Origin: Ceratothoa steindachneri
Lineage: Eukaryota; Arthropoda; Malacostraca; Isopoda; Cymothoidae
DNA length: 64,000 nt
Assembly (NCBI GenBank): GCA_963969495.1
Contig: OZ018329.1
Coordinates: forward strand, 67,091,243-67,155,242
Direction: 5' to 3'
Shown: positions 22,141 to 35,062 of the stretch, one piece after another
Layout: each line of letters opens with the position of its first letter
Position numbering within the stretch: the first letter of the stretch is position 1
The notes under the pieces: model-generated
The model's input: only the letters and a program-made list of their open reading frames with translations
What the model was told of the DNA's origin: nothing
Database searches by the model: none
Program-made: the position numbers and the translations under genes

Positions 22141-23560
22141 GCGCTCCTCGCTTTTTTCGGTCAAAAGGTTGTCAGAATTTGATGGAATCTCAAATTAAGT
22201 GCCAACGGTTGGTGTAGGGGACCAAGAAACACATACCCAGTGTGGGGGAATTCTACCTGGAATTTCTTTTCCAGCACGGAAGTGAAGCCCATGCGCTGGA
22301 AAGATTCTAGAATTTGGTTAGGCTTAAATTGGTGAGCCCCCCCCCCCTCATCCACAAGCGGTAGCCTCGACCACCTTTACGCGGGTTAGAATCACCTCGG
22401 CGTGAAGATTCGAGGCCATTCGAGAGTAGCTCTGTTTCCCCCACCCTCGCGGGGAGAGCCTCGGATATATATAGGGCTCGTGTTCCATGTGGGAGACACA
22501 GAGTTGAGGAGTCTTGCATGGCCCCAAAAAGATTCCCCTAGTTCCAAGTCATGTGCTAACAACAAAGCAAAGTGACGGTTGAACTATTTGTGTCTCGGAA
22601 TTAGCCCCAGCCAGTGAGATAATTCCATTTCACGATCGCTACTGAGCGATTTTTCCGACTGCAGTCATCAAGTCCTGTCCAAGCCCTCCTCGTTCGCCCC
22701 TCGTTTTCGGGTAGCCAAAATACTCTCCCCTGGACCGGACGTTACCGCCCCCCTCCCCCTTTTGGAGAACCATCATCACATTAACTTCCCGCTCAGAAGC
22801 TCCGAGCGCCTTCGCCTCACGTTTATTGCCTGCAGAAGACATCCGTGAAACCTTACCCTGACGTCTCACCCGGAATCCTCCGTAAGCCAACCCCTCTCCC
22901 CCTTCAGTAATCCATTTAAGTTAATCCTCTCCATTTTAATAGTCTCCTTCTGTAATGCATAAATTTCTAGCTTCTGAGTCTGACGCATAACTCTGCAATT
23001 TTCCCCCTCATTCACCAATTTAATTTTGCCCATTTATTCTCTTATTTTATGTAAATAAAATTATATTTTTTTACATGCCTCTTTAAATAACCTTGAGCTT
23101 GGCCATTGCCTAAATTTTATGTGACCTCGTTGCACTCTTATCTTTCAGTTCGGTGCGTCGAAACTCGTGGCGTTCCGTTCCTTGTTGGTTCGCCTTTAAG
23201 TTATTGGTCCCTCCCCCATAGATATAATATGGTATTGATATAATGTAATGTCATACCACGACACCCAGCTTATTCTGGATGGCGTCTAGTGTTATTGTGC
23301 TACATCCCTTTATGGTTTCACATTCCCTGCATCTTCTTCATGCCCTCAGATACACAGACCTGAGAGTGGCCTGATGATTGATAGATTTACTAGCATCAAT
23401 ACGTGAGACCAATTTAAGGGCAGGTTGTATCTATCGCCACCATCGAATGAGAACCAAACGAAATCTTAGTTCTCGAAGCTAACTAAGTTCTCGAAGCTAA
23501 ACTCTATAAATACCTTGATGAAGTTCCTGAATTCATCCCTCATGGCCCTTGTTATATTTT
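22141..23560. other. Noncoding interval with a TATA-like promoter candidate
   Basis: I recognise no gene. A TATATATAGG element at about 22466, followed 30-40 bp downstream by CATGTGGGAGACACAGAG, looks like a core promoter or LTR fragment, but no repeat partner is present in the window. Several frames here lack coding features. Confidence 0.3.
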
Positions 23561-23959
23561 GCTAGATATTGAGCTTGGCATCCAAGTACACCTAGGCCAG
23601 AGCAATAATTTAAAATGGACACTGGCCTCAGAGCCGAGAGAGCATGAGATCATCCAGATTCTAGCCAAAGCATGGTTTCCAAGGTATATCCGAGACTCAC
23701 TCACGGGATCTCTTTTCCCTTTTCACTCACTCTCACCAAAGTTCTTGTACATTGGTTTTCCTTAAATGATCAGGAACGAAAAGAGATCTTCCCCCAATCC
23801 TTCCACCTGGACCCCACCACTCCTATTATCGACGTCAGCAAGTCTTTCTCGTTTTTTCCCGGCTTCTATACCTGCTTTAATGTCTACCTAATCTCGTCGT
23901 AGATTTGCCCTTTGGTTATCTGATACTATTTTGACTGCTGAGAAACAGTCAAGCCTGCG

Positions 23960-25000
23960 AGAGGCGCCTGAGGGCTCGTCATGTTCGAGGCACTGAGAAG
24001 GCAACAACTTCCCTAACTTACTCTCTTGCTACCCACTACTACACCGTCCTTTTGAAGCCTGTCTGCGAATCTCACACTCGTTGTATTCTTGTTGATAACC
24101 AAAGGAATGCACACATACTTTTCAAACTTCTTACTCATATTTCTTCCTCTCTGACGTGTCTGTTTCTTCCACTATCAACAAAAGCGAGTTATTTTCCTTC
24201 TTCTATATAAGATAGTATGTATCTGATCTGGAATCCCATCCCACCTTGTGCCTTGTCAGTTAGTAAATCCACCTTCTCGACCGCTTCATCTCCCCTTTTC
24301 ACCCCTGTATCACCTAATATATTAACTACCTACCTTATTTCTTCGAAAAAGAACTGTTCCCACGTTAACACCTAACCTTCTATAGCTATCTTCAGGTCTT
24401 CTCTGTTTTTCTCCCTTACATTATTGGTATAATTAAAATCTTGCCTTCACGTTGTCTTGTACCATAGGATTTCAAATACGCTGCCGTTCATCTAGTCTTT
24501 AAGAAACTTTCCCTAAATCCCAAAGACTTTAAAAGCTACTACCTAATCTCTAAACTCTAGCTCCTTTTTAAATCCCTTGAAGTGATGGTATGAGGGCGGA
24601 TTTTAGATCCCATAGTAATGTGATCTTACATTCTCTTTTCAAGGCATAACACATAACTTCATCAAGTGTCCTGGATACACGTACTGTAACTGATCATTAT
24701 TGTCTTCCGTATGATGCGGTTCTGCCATACATTTGGGTATTCTCAATCTCTAGTCTTCATTTGATTGTGTCGATCATATTGATTTACTTCATCACCTTAA
24801 TCAATACTGGTGTATCTAAGGAACCGCATTTATCTACATATACAAATTAGGATTGACACATCTAGAGCAGCACAGGGTACGTTATTGTTAATAAGGGCTC
24901 GTTCTTGGTCCTCCCTTTTCAATGTTTATCTACTTCGATTTGGTATTCTTATGGGTAATTGTTAAGTTTAGCAGCGGATGATTTTGCGCGCCATGTTTTC
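23960..25000 (+). pseudogene. Degenerate non-LTR reverse transcriptase (first of two)
   Basis: Around 24489 the frame reads HLVFKKLSLNPKDF with LISKL after it, the start block of RT (VFKKG...NYRPISLL). At about 24770 FDCVDHIDLLHHL matches the AFD catalytic block. At about 24895 GLVLGPPFS matches GSVLGPLLF, and ADDFA at about 24978 is the second catalytic block. The order is correct, but every frame is interrupted by stops. The region 23960-24200 may be the linker of the same element. The T-rich tract at 25005-25025 may mark a junction. Confidence 0.5.
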
Positions 25001-25634
25001 TCTATTTTTCTTTTTTTTCTTTTTTCAGCTATCCCACTGGCCAATCAGCGAGCTGTATTAAACATCGTCATTGACCAATCATAAGCGTTTATTTTTCACA
25101 GCTTTCCTTCTTGTTTTCAAAACACGTAAAATATAGTTTTGGGGGGTACATTTTTCTCAAGATGATTATAAGCGATCTCTGCTAAATAATCTATGCCTGA
25201 CACTATTTATTCTTTTGACGTAGTTTTTATTTGATTTTTTATTAAATAAAATCACTAAAAAAGGTAAGGCTTATATGTTTGTAGTCAAGGAACGCAAAAG
25301 AAAAACTTAAGGCCTAACGACATTTAGCAATCACATTTTGCATTCAAATCTGATGTTAGGCTTTGGAATTAGGATTATTTCGATGGGTTTTTTTTAAAGT
25401 TGCAGGGCGTTGCGAGTATAGGAGGAGGGCAAAGCCTCCCATTTTTAAATTACCTATAAAATGTTAATTTTGGGCGGAAATAACCTAAAGTATACGGCGC
25501 TATCGTCATCTTAAATTACCAACTCAAAACAATGAAGTCAGTGAGGCAAAAAAGTAGCTCGGTAAATAGCCAAAAAATTCGCGCGCAATTTATGATATTG
25601 GTGGAAGCTTTCTTAATATTTTTAAGAATATTTT
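25001..25634. other. Noncoding interval between two RT remnants
   Basis: Two CCAATCA motifs (about 25040 and 25077) are present. The segment CCTAACGACATTTAGCAATC at about 25314 resembles CCTAACGACGTCTGGCAATC at about 39399, so a short dispersed repeat may be present at both places. No gene seen. Confidence 0.35.
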
Positions 25635-26590
25635 TTGACAAATAGATCCAAGAGTGTTTATGTTAATGGGATCTATTCTGCTGCTGTGCCTGTGGTCTCA
25701 GGCGTTCCACAAATGAGCGTTCTCGGTCCCTTATTTTTTATCATTTTGACCTTTAACTTGGGCATTAACCTTGAAAATAAACTGATATCGTATGCCGATG
25801 ATACAACTTTGTACTCCACAATTCGGTCTCTATGTAACAGAGGAGAAGTTTCAGCATATCTAAATAGGAATTTAGCCAAGATTACCTCTTGGTCTCAACT
25901 TTGGGGAATGAAGCTTAATGCTAATAAGACGCATTCTATTACCATTATTAGATTCCGTACACTGGATCCAGCTCATCTCAGTTTGTACATATCAGGTGAA
26001 CTTATTGAGGAATTAGATGATTTACGTCTTCTTTAAGTAATTATTGATTCGATGCTAACTTTTGAGAAGCACATTCGTTTCTTGTCCTCTTCAATTTCAC
26101 AGAAGACTGGATTACTTCGTAAGTGTTACAGAACTTTTGCTTGTGACTCGACACTTATTAAGTCTGTTTATGCCTCCATTCTGCCTCATTTTGAGTATCG
26201 TGCTCCTGTTTGGATGTCTGCTGCTAATTGCCATATCAAGTTGTTGGACAGAGCGTTGAACTCAATTAAGTTTATATCACCAGCTCTGTCCCTTGATTTG
26301 GATCATCGGCCTATAGTTGGTGCCATTAGCATTTTTTCAAGGTATTTAATACTATTAAGCATCCGTTGCACATAGCTCTGCCTAATTCTTTTAATCCAGT
26401 TCGCGTGACAAGGTTTGCTCTTAATCTTAAAGAATTGACTATGATTTTTATAAATGCTAGTACAACACAGTTTCCATTGTGTTTTATACCATCGTTAATT
26501 AACACGTGGAATGCTTTACCCATCGAGATTGTACACTCAAGGGATATTTCTTCATTTAAGTCCTGTGTGAATGCATTCTTGAAACAGTAG
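25635..26590 (+). pseudogene. Non-LTR reverse transcriptase, C-terminal half (second)
   Basis: The frame contains VVSGVPQMSVLGPLF, the catalytic YADDTTLY (about 25793), WGMKLNANKTHS and a stop at 26034. A second frame has TFEKHIRFLSSSISQKTGLL, then LPHFEYRAPVW and LLDRALNSIKF. A third has FNPVRVTRFALN and ends LKSCVNAFLKQ-like at 26590. The thumb block WGMKLNxxKT and the EYxxPVW block are typical of Jockey-group elements and very common in crab genomes. The 5' part is truncated and two frame breaks are visible. A poly(A) tail is not evident. Confidence 0.8.
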
Positions 26591-26699
26591 CTTTTCTCAT
26601 CTTCTAATATTTCTTATTCATCTGGGTTTACTATTAGCCCTTCACCTTTTTCATGGCTGCCTTTGCCTCTTTTCAGTACCATTTTGTTATTTTGTTTTG

Positions 26700-29600
26700 A
26701 ATCAATTTAGCAGTTGCTTTTGCATTCTAGAGGGAGGCTTTGGTAGCTCTCAGAATAATAATAATAATGATGGTCAAATGTGGCACATTTGGTTGAAGAT
26801 CTAGCTCCAATCCAACATCTGACAAGATATTGTTCTGCAAGACATATATCCTGTTCAGATAAGACGCCTGATTCCATAAAGTTGGTTAGGTACTGAACAG
26901 GGTCATTAAGGAGAGTACAATGTTTAGTTCCTATTTTGTTGATACAGTTCTGACCAGTAATGATGTGAGCTTTAATGTCTACCTTAGACTTAGTTGCTCG
27001 TAGGTGATTAATCAATGTATGTAGTGGCAGCATGCGGTGATTCAGTCCGTATCTCTGCCAAAGTTCCTCCATTCCCTTTTCTCTGAACTGCGGAGTGTAA
27101 TACAGTAGTAGGGCAAAGGTATCTGCATCATTGGAACCCTCTTACAATGCTGCACACGCACTGACCACTCAATATGATATATGATTCTGCCTTCTGCTTC
27201 CTCTGTGTAGTTTGTGAACTCTTCTATGTCTGTATCCTGTTTATTTGCAGGATAGCTTCATTGTCAACAACACTGCTTACTATCATTCTGCAGGTAAATC
27301 TGACATGCTTAGGATGATATCTCTGGCGATTGCTTGCAGGGCTCACTTCTTGTTCTCTGATACTCAGAACTTCTCTTGTTGCTTTGGGATTGGTGTGTCA
27401 CGAGTCATATTGATGATATCCAAAGTAGCAATGGATTGTGATCTTTTCAATCTTTCTACTTCTTTCAGAGATGATTTGATGTAACTGTCGAATATGAAAT
27501 GCAAGGTGTTTGAGCATATTCCCACAGCTTTCTTAACAACTTCTATTATGACATCTCCTATCAAACTAAAGTCCGACAAACCAGTTGCCTAATTCTTGAC
27601 ATTAAATCTCCTATCGCATAAGCTGCTCGGGCGTCCTAATAGTTCCATGCTGGCTTTGACATCATATCATCCTAGATCTCAGATGCCAGTGTTGCTTTTC
27701 TGCATGACGTGGAAGGTCTCAATCAAACAGCGTTGAGCTTACTAGAAGATCATGAGACATTATTTCGCTGATTGGCATCCCCCGTGCCTGAGCAAGGTTC
27801 AAATCGCTTTGAGCCTTTTGCGAGTTCTTTAGGTGTTACATTAGTGAGGATTATAATTCCTTCGGTCTGGCTATCATCTTTTGGGTAATCTCGAAATGCT
27901 AGAAGTTTCCTTTTGAAATAATTGCGCTGACTTTTTTCTATTTGGTGACAGAGCGATCATGTCTGTGCAGTTCTTATACCTTCTTCCCATGTTCAAGGCA
28001 TTGAGATATCTGCTTAGCGAGTGCAGGATCTGCTGCTTATCTATTTAAGACATTGTGAAGAGATACTAAAGCAGTATTTACGGTGTAAGGGTTCTGTCTC
28101 GACAGAAAATAATCCAACAGACGGCCAACATTCATATTGAATGTCAGACGTCTTGATTTCCTGAAGTAAGACTGGAGATTGCATTCAATGTGTTCATAAG
28201 TGTCTGATGTTAAATGACCGAGCAGATTTGCAATTGCTTCAATTTCATGGTAAAGAAGCTCAAATTCAGCTACTGCAGCAGGTTTTCGGGTCTCACCAAC
28301 AACGTAGTTTTCATCAGGACCTTTGGATACTTTCTCTACAAACTGTCCAAATTTCATGTCTGTTCCAACTGCTTTTAATGTGACAGGATTCTCCTGCAAT
28401 ACCCATTGACTCATCTGGAAATGACGAAACAACAAGGGGTGAGTGAGCTCGAGTGTCTTAGGTGGCTGCATTGCGAAGATAGTTCAGACAGTCAACCTCC
28501 GCAAACAAAGATATTAAGTCCTGCACAAATGCTGCATACAGATCAAAGTTAGTTTTTCTGTCTGAAGCAACAGAATGCTTAATGATCTGTACAATCCTCA
28601 ACCATAATCCAAAGAACTGACAGACCTCAGACGTTTCTTCATATTCTTTCTGGAACCTAACAAACTCATCTTTCAGCGGTTTCACTAGTGTCAGTGCTTT
28701 ATCAAAGACTTGGGGACATTTCTTTTTACCAGATAATATTGGCGAGTGATTCCAGCTCGGGGACAAACGGGTAATTTTTCTTATCATGTAATTCCCAAAA
28801 TGCACTTCTCACCACGGATAAGATTATATCCTCAACAATCAACATCTCAGCAAATGACCTGTAGTAACGTGTTCCATTCAGAACAGATTCTAGGACTACT
28901 TTACAAGCACTTTTCACTCGAATAACGCATCATCAATTCCGGATCCTGGTAGAAGTCTACCTTGGCACTTAAACAAAATATGTTCCCAATGAAAGGGTGC
29001 ATGCAAGAAAGCAACTTATCAAAGAGTTCAGGCTCAGATATACAAGTTCGCAGGCTAATGCAAAAACAGCTTCGTCGCACCAGAGTGCAAATGATAGCTG
29101 ATTGAGTTGTTTTCGTATGTTCTCAACGTTTGTCTAGACTTGTCGAACTACTGCTGGATCTGATATGGGTTTCAGGATCACAGGTAGAAAACCAACTCTC
29201 ATTACGGGCACAACAACTGAAGATGCTAGTGTGTGTGTGTAGCAGCTCATATTGGAGTTTGAGGCTGTGCAGGCTCTAAACCTACACGACATAATCCTAT
29301 GATAAACTCTCTCTTTCTTTTAGAGGCTCTCTGGTGAGCTGAATCCATATCAAGAATAACAATGTTTAAATTCTCTGGATAAAGAAGCATGTCGTCTTGA
29401 AGAGAGAGTCTTACCATCGGTTTATTAAACAGAGCAACCTCTTAGCACTTTAAGGTATTTCGCAATCGTGGCTGATTAAGATCAAGTCCAGTGGCAGATA
29501 TTGGCGGTTTCTATAGAGGCTTTGTTAGTATTGCATGATGAAACAGCGCAATTCCTGCATAATTTGATCCTTGTGTACCCGAAATAGATGACATATCAGC

Positions 29601-31233
29601 ATAGTTTGAATTGTCCTTTCCTCCCATTGTAATGTCAGTTTTTGTGAATGTAATTGGTATGGACACACTGTCTTCTCCAGCTGCACCTACATTATACGCC
29701 ATGAGAAGGTCTATATCTTTCTTCACTGCATTGTAACTATAAGATACTCCTATGTGATTTAGAGTTGTTATCAATGTCTTACTCCGACCACGAACAAATG
29801 CAGTATGATCTAGCATTGTATGCAACGGTGTTGCGTGTGTACCATTGTGCAACATATAAACAATAATTTGATAAAGAGAGTGCATGCGTATATTCTTAAT
29901 ATCATGAATTGTAAATGACCCCTTCGGGTTTTCATCAATATCTTCACCTTCACCAACATTGTTACCATCAATATCACTATCATCACCATCTCCATTATCA
30001 TATCTGACATCATTACTATTGCTTTCTTCCCTTGCATCATTGCTATCAACCTCCTGCTCTAACTCACTCAAATCAATCATCGGTTACCTAAACAACTTAT
30101 ATTCCGGAACGTTAAATAATTAAAAAAAGAAAGTAATGAGTGAACTAGGCATGATTGTATTTTCCCAAGACTCTTTTAGGTTTGTACCATCACGAAAGAT
30201 GTCATTTAGTCCGAAGTCAACTTCTCTCAGCGTCCTTTTAACTGCAATGTTCATTTTACTCAACTTCAATGTTAAGTCAGCGGGAATGATACTGGATGAA
30301 AATACAGTATATGATTCATACACTCTCTTCTTTGGTGCTATTGTTACAGATTCACAATAGTTATCTATCAGCGTGTGTTTTAAATCACGCATTCTGAAGT
30401 CACTATCAAGCTTCTCTCCTTCATCTAACAGGCTAGTCGTAGATCCTCGCAACTCTTTCATTGAGTACATTTCCTTTCTACTTAGCATTTTATCAATATG
30501 TGAAAGTGCTCACTAGAGTATTGTCTTTTTTTATGTTACACGTATGGCTTTTGCATCTGGTTCGTCAATGTCACTCTGATATTTCCTCTGGTATAACTTT
30601 TTACTTTGGGGATGACAGTACAGGCCAGCAACCAGCACAGCTGACACTATTGTCTGTAGTGTCCCGTATAAGGTCAGCAATTCTTGTATGGACTTCATCT
30701 TGAAGATGACAAGCTGCTGTAATTAATTTTATTACCGACTCACTCGAACTGATTCTGAATTTATTTGTATTCTTTTTATATGACGCACATCCGAATACCA
30801 TGCATGTTAATTTTCTTGTGTCTTCATTGGCACTTGGGGGTGGGCGCAGAATAGACTGTCTACGTGATAGTCGTGGAGTAATCCCACTGGTGGATGGATC
30901 TATTTTCACCGCTTCACTGTTATCATGTTGTTTTTTCTGTCTTTCTTCAATTAATTTCAATAGAGTTTAGTGAGTGTATGTTTTGTAACATTTATTATTA
31001 ATGTGGTACTTAGAAGTTTTACTACCTACACCACCACTAACAGCGCTAATAGTACAGAGTCTTTTTGTCACGATATCATCTCTGATTTCGGCTGCCCTCT
31101 TCACATTGGCACGACCTCTCGGTTTGCTGGTCAGCTGCTTAATGGAAGCTTTACCATCGTGTTGGCATATAATACATAGCTCGGTATTAACTGGCTCCTC
31201 CTCCGACGATGACTGTGCAGCATTCAAAGACAT
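26700..31233 (-). pseudogene. Degenerate copy of a large dispersed protein family (B)
   Basis: Read on the minus strand. 31233-30967 has CIICQ and YHINNKCYKTYTH, and 30960-30490 a second cysteine/histidine block with FRISSSES and LYCHPQSK. 30488-30120 and 30080-29511 follow, the latter with SLYQIIVYMLHNG and ITMGGKDN. 28917-28037 holds ESVLNGTRYYRSF, LIKHSVASDRKTN-like sequence and FELLYHEIEAIANLL. 27579-27364 holds IFDSYIKSSLKEVERLKRSQ, and 27150-26707 holds SNDADTFALLLYY with HIITGQNCINKIGTK. From memory, these blocks belong to a multicopy family of unknown function in arthropods and other animals. The SNDADT-type end resembles the acidic end of PIN/FEN-like nucleases, an inference. Stops and shifts separate the blocks. 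Confidence 0.7.
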
Positions 31234-31700
31234 CTTACCTTAAAATAGAAACAAAAGAAGAGTTATATATAAGCAATCAAAGTAATTTCATTATTTTTAA
31301 AACTCTAACACTTGACAATACTTCGCAGGATTTGGTAATTCTTTTAAATATCACAGCGTTTGTTTAACCGTTACTGGCCGCCATATTGAATTTATGGATT
31401 TGGGGCAGACATAGTAAAAATAAGTTCAGAAATGGATTCCCGAGGTACAAATTAGTGGTTTTAGACATATTACATGACTTTTTATTCCAATTAGTTTTAA
31501 AATTATAGCGATACTCCTTTCCAAGTTGGCGGCTCGCCGCCATCTTGGATTCTGACAAACGTGACCACCTGAGGCGTTATCACCTCAGTGATTTTGAAAG
31601 GTAATGGTCCAAGGTACCCATTCCGGGTGAGCTTACCTATGCCTCTAAAAATGGATACAGGGTCTAAGGGCAGGTCCTGGGTTATATACAAAGGCTTAAC
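31234..31700 (-). promoter_or_regulatory. Upstream region of family B with AAGATGGC-type motifs
   Basis: On the minus strand, CAAGATGGCGGC (about 31547-31536) and a related CAATATGGCGGC (31386-31375) lie upstream of the family B start at 31233. AANATGGCGGC is the core recognised by YY1-type zinc-finger factors in animals. A promoter role is inferred from position and motif only. No gene is seen in the rest. Confidence 0.35.
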
Positions 31701-31715
31701 AGTTTCGATTGAGAA

Positions 31716-31943
31716 CTAATGAGTCATCCAACATGCTCACTCGACATAGCCCCCATCAGATTACTATCTTTTAGAATTTTAACGAATCACCTGAAGAGAA
31801 TAAAGATGTCAGCAAGAGAAGAGGCCAAAACAACCTTAAATAATCTTTTAAAATCAAACGTTTTTACAAAGATGGCATTGAAAAAATTTGTAAAAAGATG
31901 GAGACAAGTAGTAGAAACTGGTGGAAATGATATTACTTATTAA
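31716..31943 (+). pseudogene. Mariner-type transposase, C-terminal fragment
   Basis: The frame reads SHPTCSLDIAPIRLLSFRIL, then a basic stretch, EEAKTTLNNLL, and KKFVKRWRQVVETGG before the stop. This matches the end of mariner transposases: the HPPYSPDLAPxDYxLF block, which supplies the last catalytic aspartate, then the RW-x-x-V-x-x-x-GxY end. Here SPDLAP has become SLDIAP. Everything upstream of the last catalytic block is missing. Confidence 0.75.
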
Positions 31944-32190
31944 ATCAATAAATAAATACTTATTTAAATATAAATAATTTTAGATTTGGTTGAGTTCGAT
32001 CCATAAAATAATGATAAAATTAAAAAAGAAGGCTACATTACTTATGGACATCACCTAATATTTTATATCAGTAATGGTTTACATAATATAATTATGAAAA
32101 AAGTAATTATATATAAATACTACCGTTTGGATTGAATAAGCCAATTAGATTGAAAGAACATTCAAAATAGTTTATCAAATTGGATTACCA

Positions 32191-32470
32191 CTCTGTAAAC
32201 ATATTTAACGCACTTATTCGACTGTAAACCTATTGAACGTACTTATCCGACTTTGTAAATCTATTAAACGCACTTATCCGACTCTGTAAACGTATTGAAC
32301 GCACTTATCCGACTCTGTAAATCTATTGAACGCACTTATCCGACTTTTTAAATCTATTAAACGCACCTATCTGACTCTGTAATCCTATTGAACGCATTTA
32401 TCCGACTCTGTAAACCTATTGAATTCACTTATCCGACTCTGTAAACATATTGAACGCACTTATCCGACTT
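32191..32470. repeat. 31-bp minisatellite
   Basis: About nine tandem units of 31 bp with core ACTCTGTAAACCTATTGAAC followed by GCACTTATCCG. Units differ at a few positions (TTTGTAAAT, ATTAAAC). The array begins with AACATATTTAACGCACTTATTCG and ends at ACTTTTAGTG. Confidence 0.95.
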
Positions 32471-33629
32471 TTAGTGACTATGTTCTATAGATACATTGAT
32501 TTCTTACGAAATTATAATCGTCTTCAGGTCTCACAAATTTCTAATTTCTTTCACACTCCGTCACAACATCGTGACCGAGCCTTACACTTATGTGTCACAC
32601 TTCTCCTTGTAATTCTGTGGCCAACCTTGAGTTACGGGACTTCAAAATTCAACTCTTCAAAGAAATTACATTTCTCTCTTAAACAGACAAAATGAAAAAT
32701 TATATTTCAAACAATACCAAGAAAGGCGGGGGAGGGGAGCAAATTTGGACGGGTTTATGATTTTGTTTTTCCCTATTCATCAATAATTACTTTCGTATTA
32801 ATCCAGTTGAGCGAAGCTTGGAAGAGCCCTATAAAGAAATTCCATTTAAGCTCAGTGTAATATACTTTCGAAGGTATTTAAAATATTCTAAGTAAAAAAA
32901 TAATATATTGCACCCCTAAAGGACCAGCATGATTCGGAATTTTTTCCTACACGTACTTTGACATAGAACAATTATACGGTTAATTAAACACCTAAGAGTG
33001 CACTTGCAATGCATTATTACCATACAATTTACAACTAGAAGCAAGAAATCAAATACACCAGATGGCCTAATCTGCCATTTCCAAGACAGACTTCATAGGT
33101 ATCGGAGAGGAGGTCAGACGGCAAGTCTTGATTCCGGTCCAGCTGAACGCGAAGGATAAATAAGTACGTAAATATTTCGAAGATAAAAAAAAAAATCTTA
33201 AGGATTTAAAAAAATAAAATGCGTACCTGTCGCGTGATCCGGACGCAAGATACAAGTCACGAACAGGAGAGATACGACCACATACACGTATACAGACATG
33301 CTAAAAACAGACAGACAGAAAGAGGGAACGGACAACCTGAATTAAATAATTGACCAGTTTAGTAGATGATGAATTAAGAAAATCGACGTGTAAGTGAGAC
33401 AGAAAGGGCACCAATGAATAATGTATGTGTGTCAACGTGTTATTTTGTGTGGAATCCCAATGTATGCTGCTAACGACGTGCAGTTGGGGGCCAAGAGAGG
33501 TTGGTCAAGTGGTCCCGGTGTCTTTGCTTTTAAGGATCCTTATTAATGGGTGCCAATATGGACTTCAAAGACGACGAGAGTGTCGGGTGTAGTGGCTCGT
33601 TATGTTATTGGCCCCGTGAAGTCTTAGGG
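32471..33629. other. Noncoding interval
   Basis: No recognisable gene or transposon. The 81-codon frame at 32450-32695 starts inside the minisatellite and has no domain. Confidence 0.45.
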
Positions 33630-34095
33630 CAGGGGTCTGCAACCAGCAAAGTATCGCGGGCCGCATCGACACGTCTAGAGGGCCGAGGGCCGCACCAATA
33701 AAAAAATGAAAAATACATATTATACAGAAGAAACAATCAATGAATTTATTAATGAGACACCTGGTGACATTTCTCAGGACAAAGCTTATCAAAATCAGGA
33801 GTAACGGAACTAATATTCAGCAAGAGAACGTCGTCCAAGTTGTCATCTGTTAGTTGTACATTGGTATTCGATTTTGTCATTTTCATCTTGCTAAGCAGTT
33901 GCTGTTCGCACAACTATGTTGATACAAACATCAATGATACTTACCTCTCCTAAAAAACGCTCTTGATAAAAAATATGTTTCAACACACGTTTTGAATGAT
34001 GGAGGGTCGCACCGACGACCCAAGAAATGATCTGACGGGCCACACGCAATGTTAATTTTGACAATTGACCGCCGGCCATGGGTTGGCGACCTCTG
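33630..34095 (-). mobile_element. hAT-type derivative 1 with TIRs and target duplication
   Basis: The left end CAGGGGTCTGCAACC (33630) and the right end, read on minus as CAGAGGTCGCCAACC, match at 13 of 15 bases. They are flanked by TCTTAGGG and TCTTATAG, an 8-bp duplication with two changes. On the minus strand (33905-33760) the interior reads KMKMTKSNTNVQLTDDNLDD, then SVTPDFDKLCPEK and QVSH before a stop, the C-terminus of a ZBED-like hAT transposase. The 466-bp element is therefore an internally deleted hAT copy that keeps its ends and the last part of its transposase. Confidence 0.85.
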
Positions 34096-34208
34096 TCTTA
34101 TAGCTTCTTTCGTACCAACATCTCGTGTGGGCAGGGATCCGATCGCAGAGATTCTTACAAAAGGTGACCGTTTCATATTTCCCCAGAACATTTACATACG
34201 TACACACA

Positions 34209-35062
<854 letters not shown>

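Noticed and set aside
32191..32470. CRISPR-like 31-bp repeats
   Set aside because: No spacers; units are directly tandem.
33750..33910. Host ZBED or GTF2I-repeat type gene exon
   Set aside because: The coding piece lies within TIRs and an 8-bp duplication, so it is transposon-derived and not a host exon.
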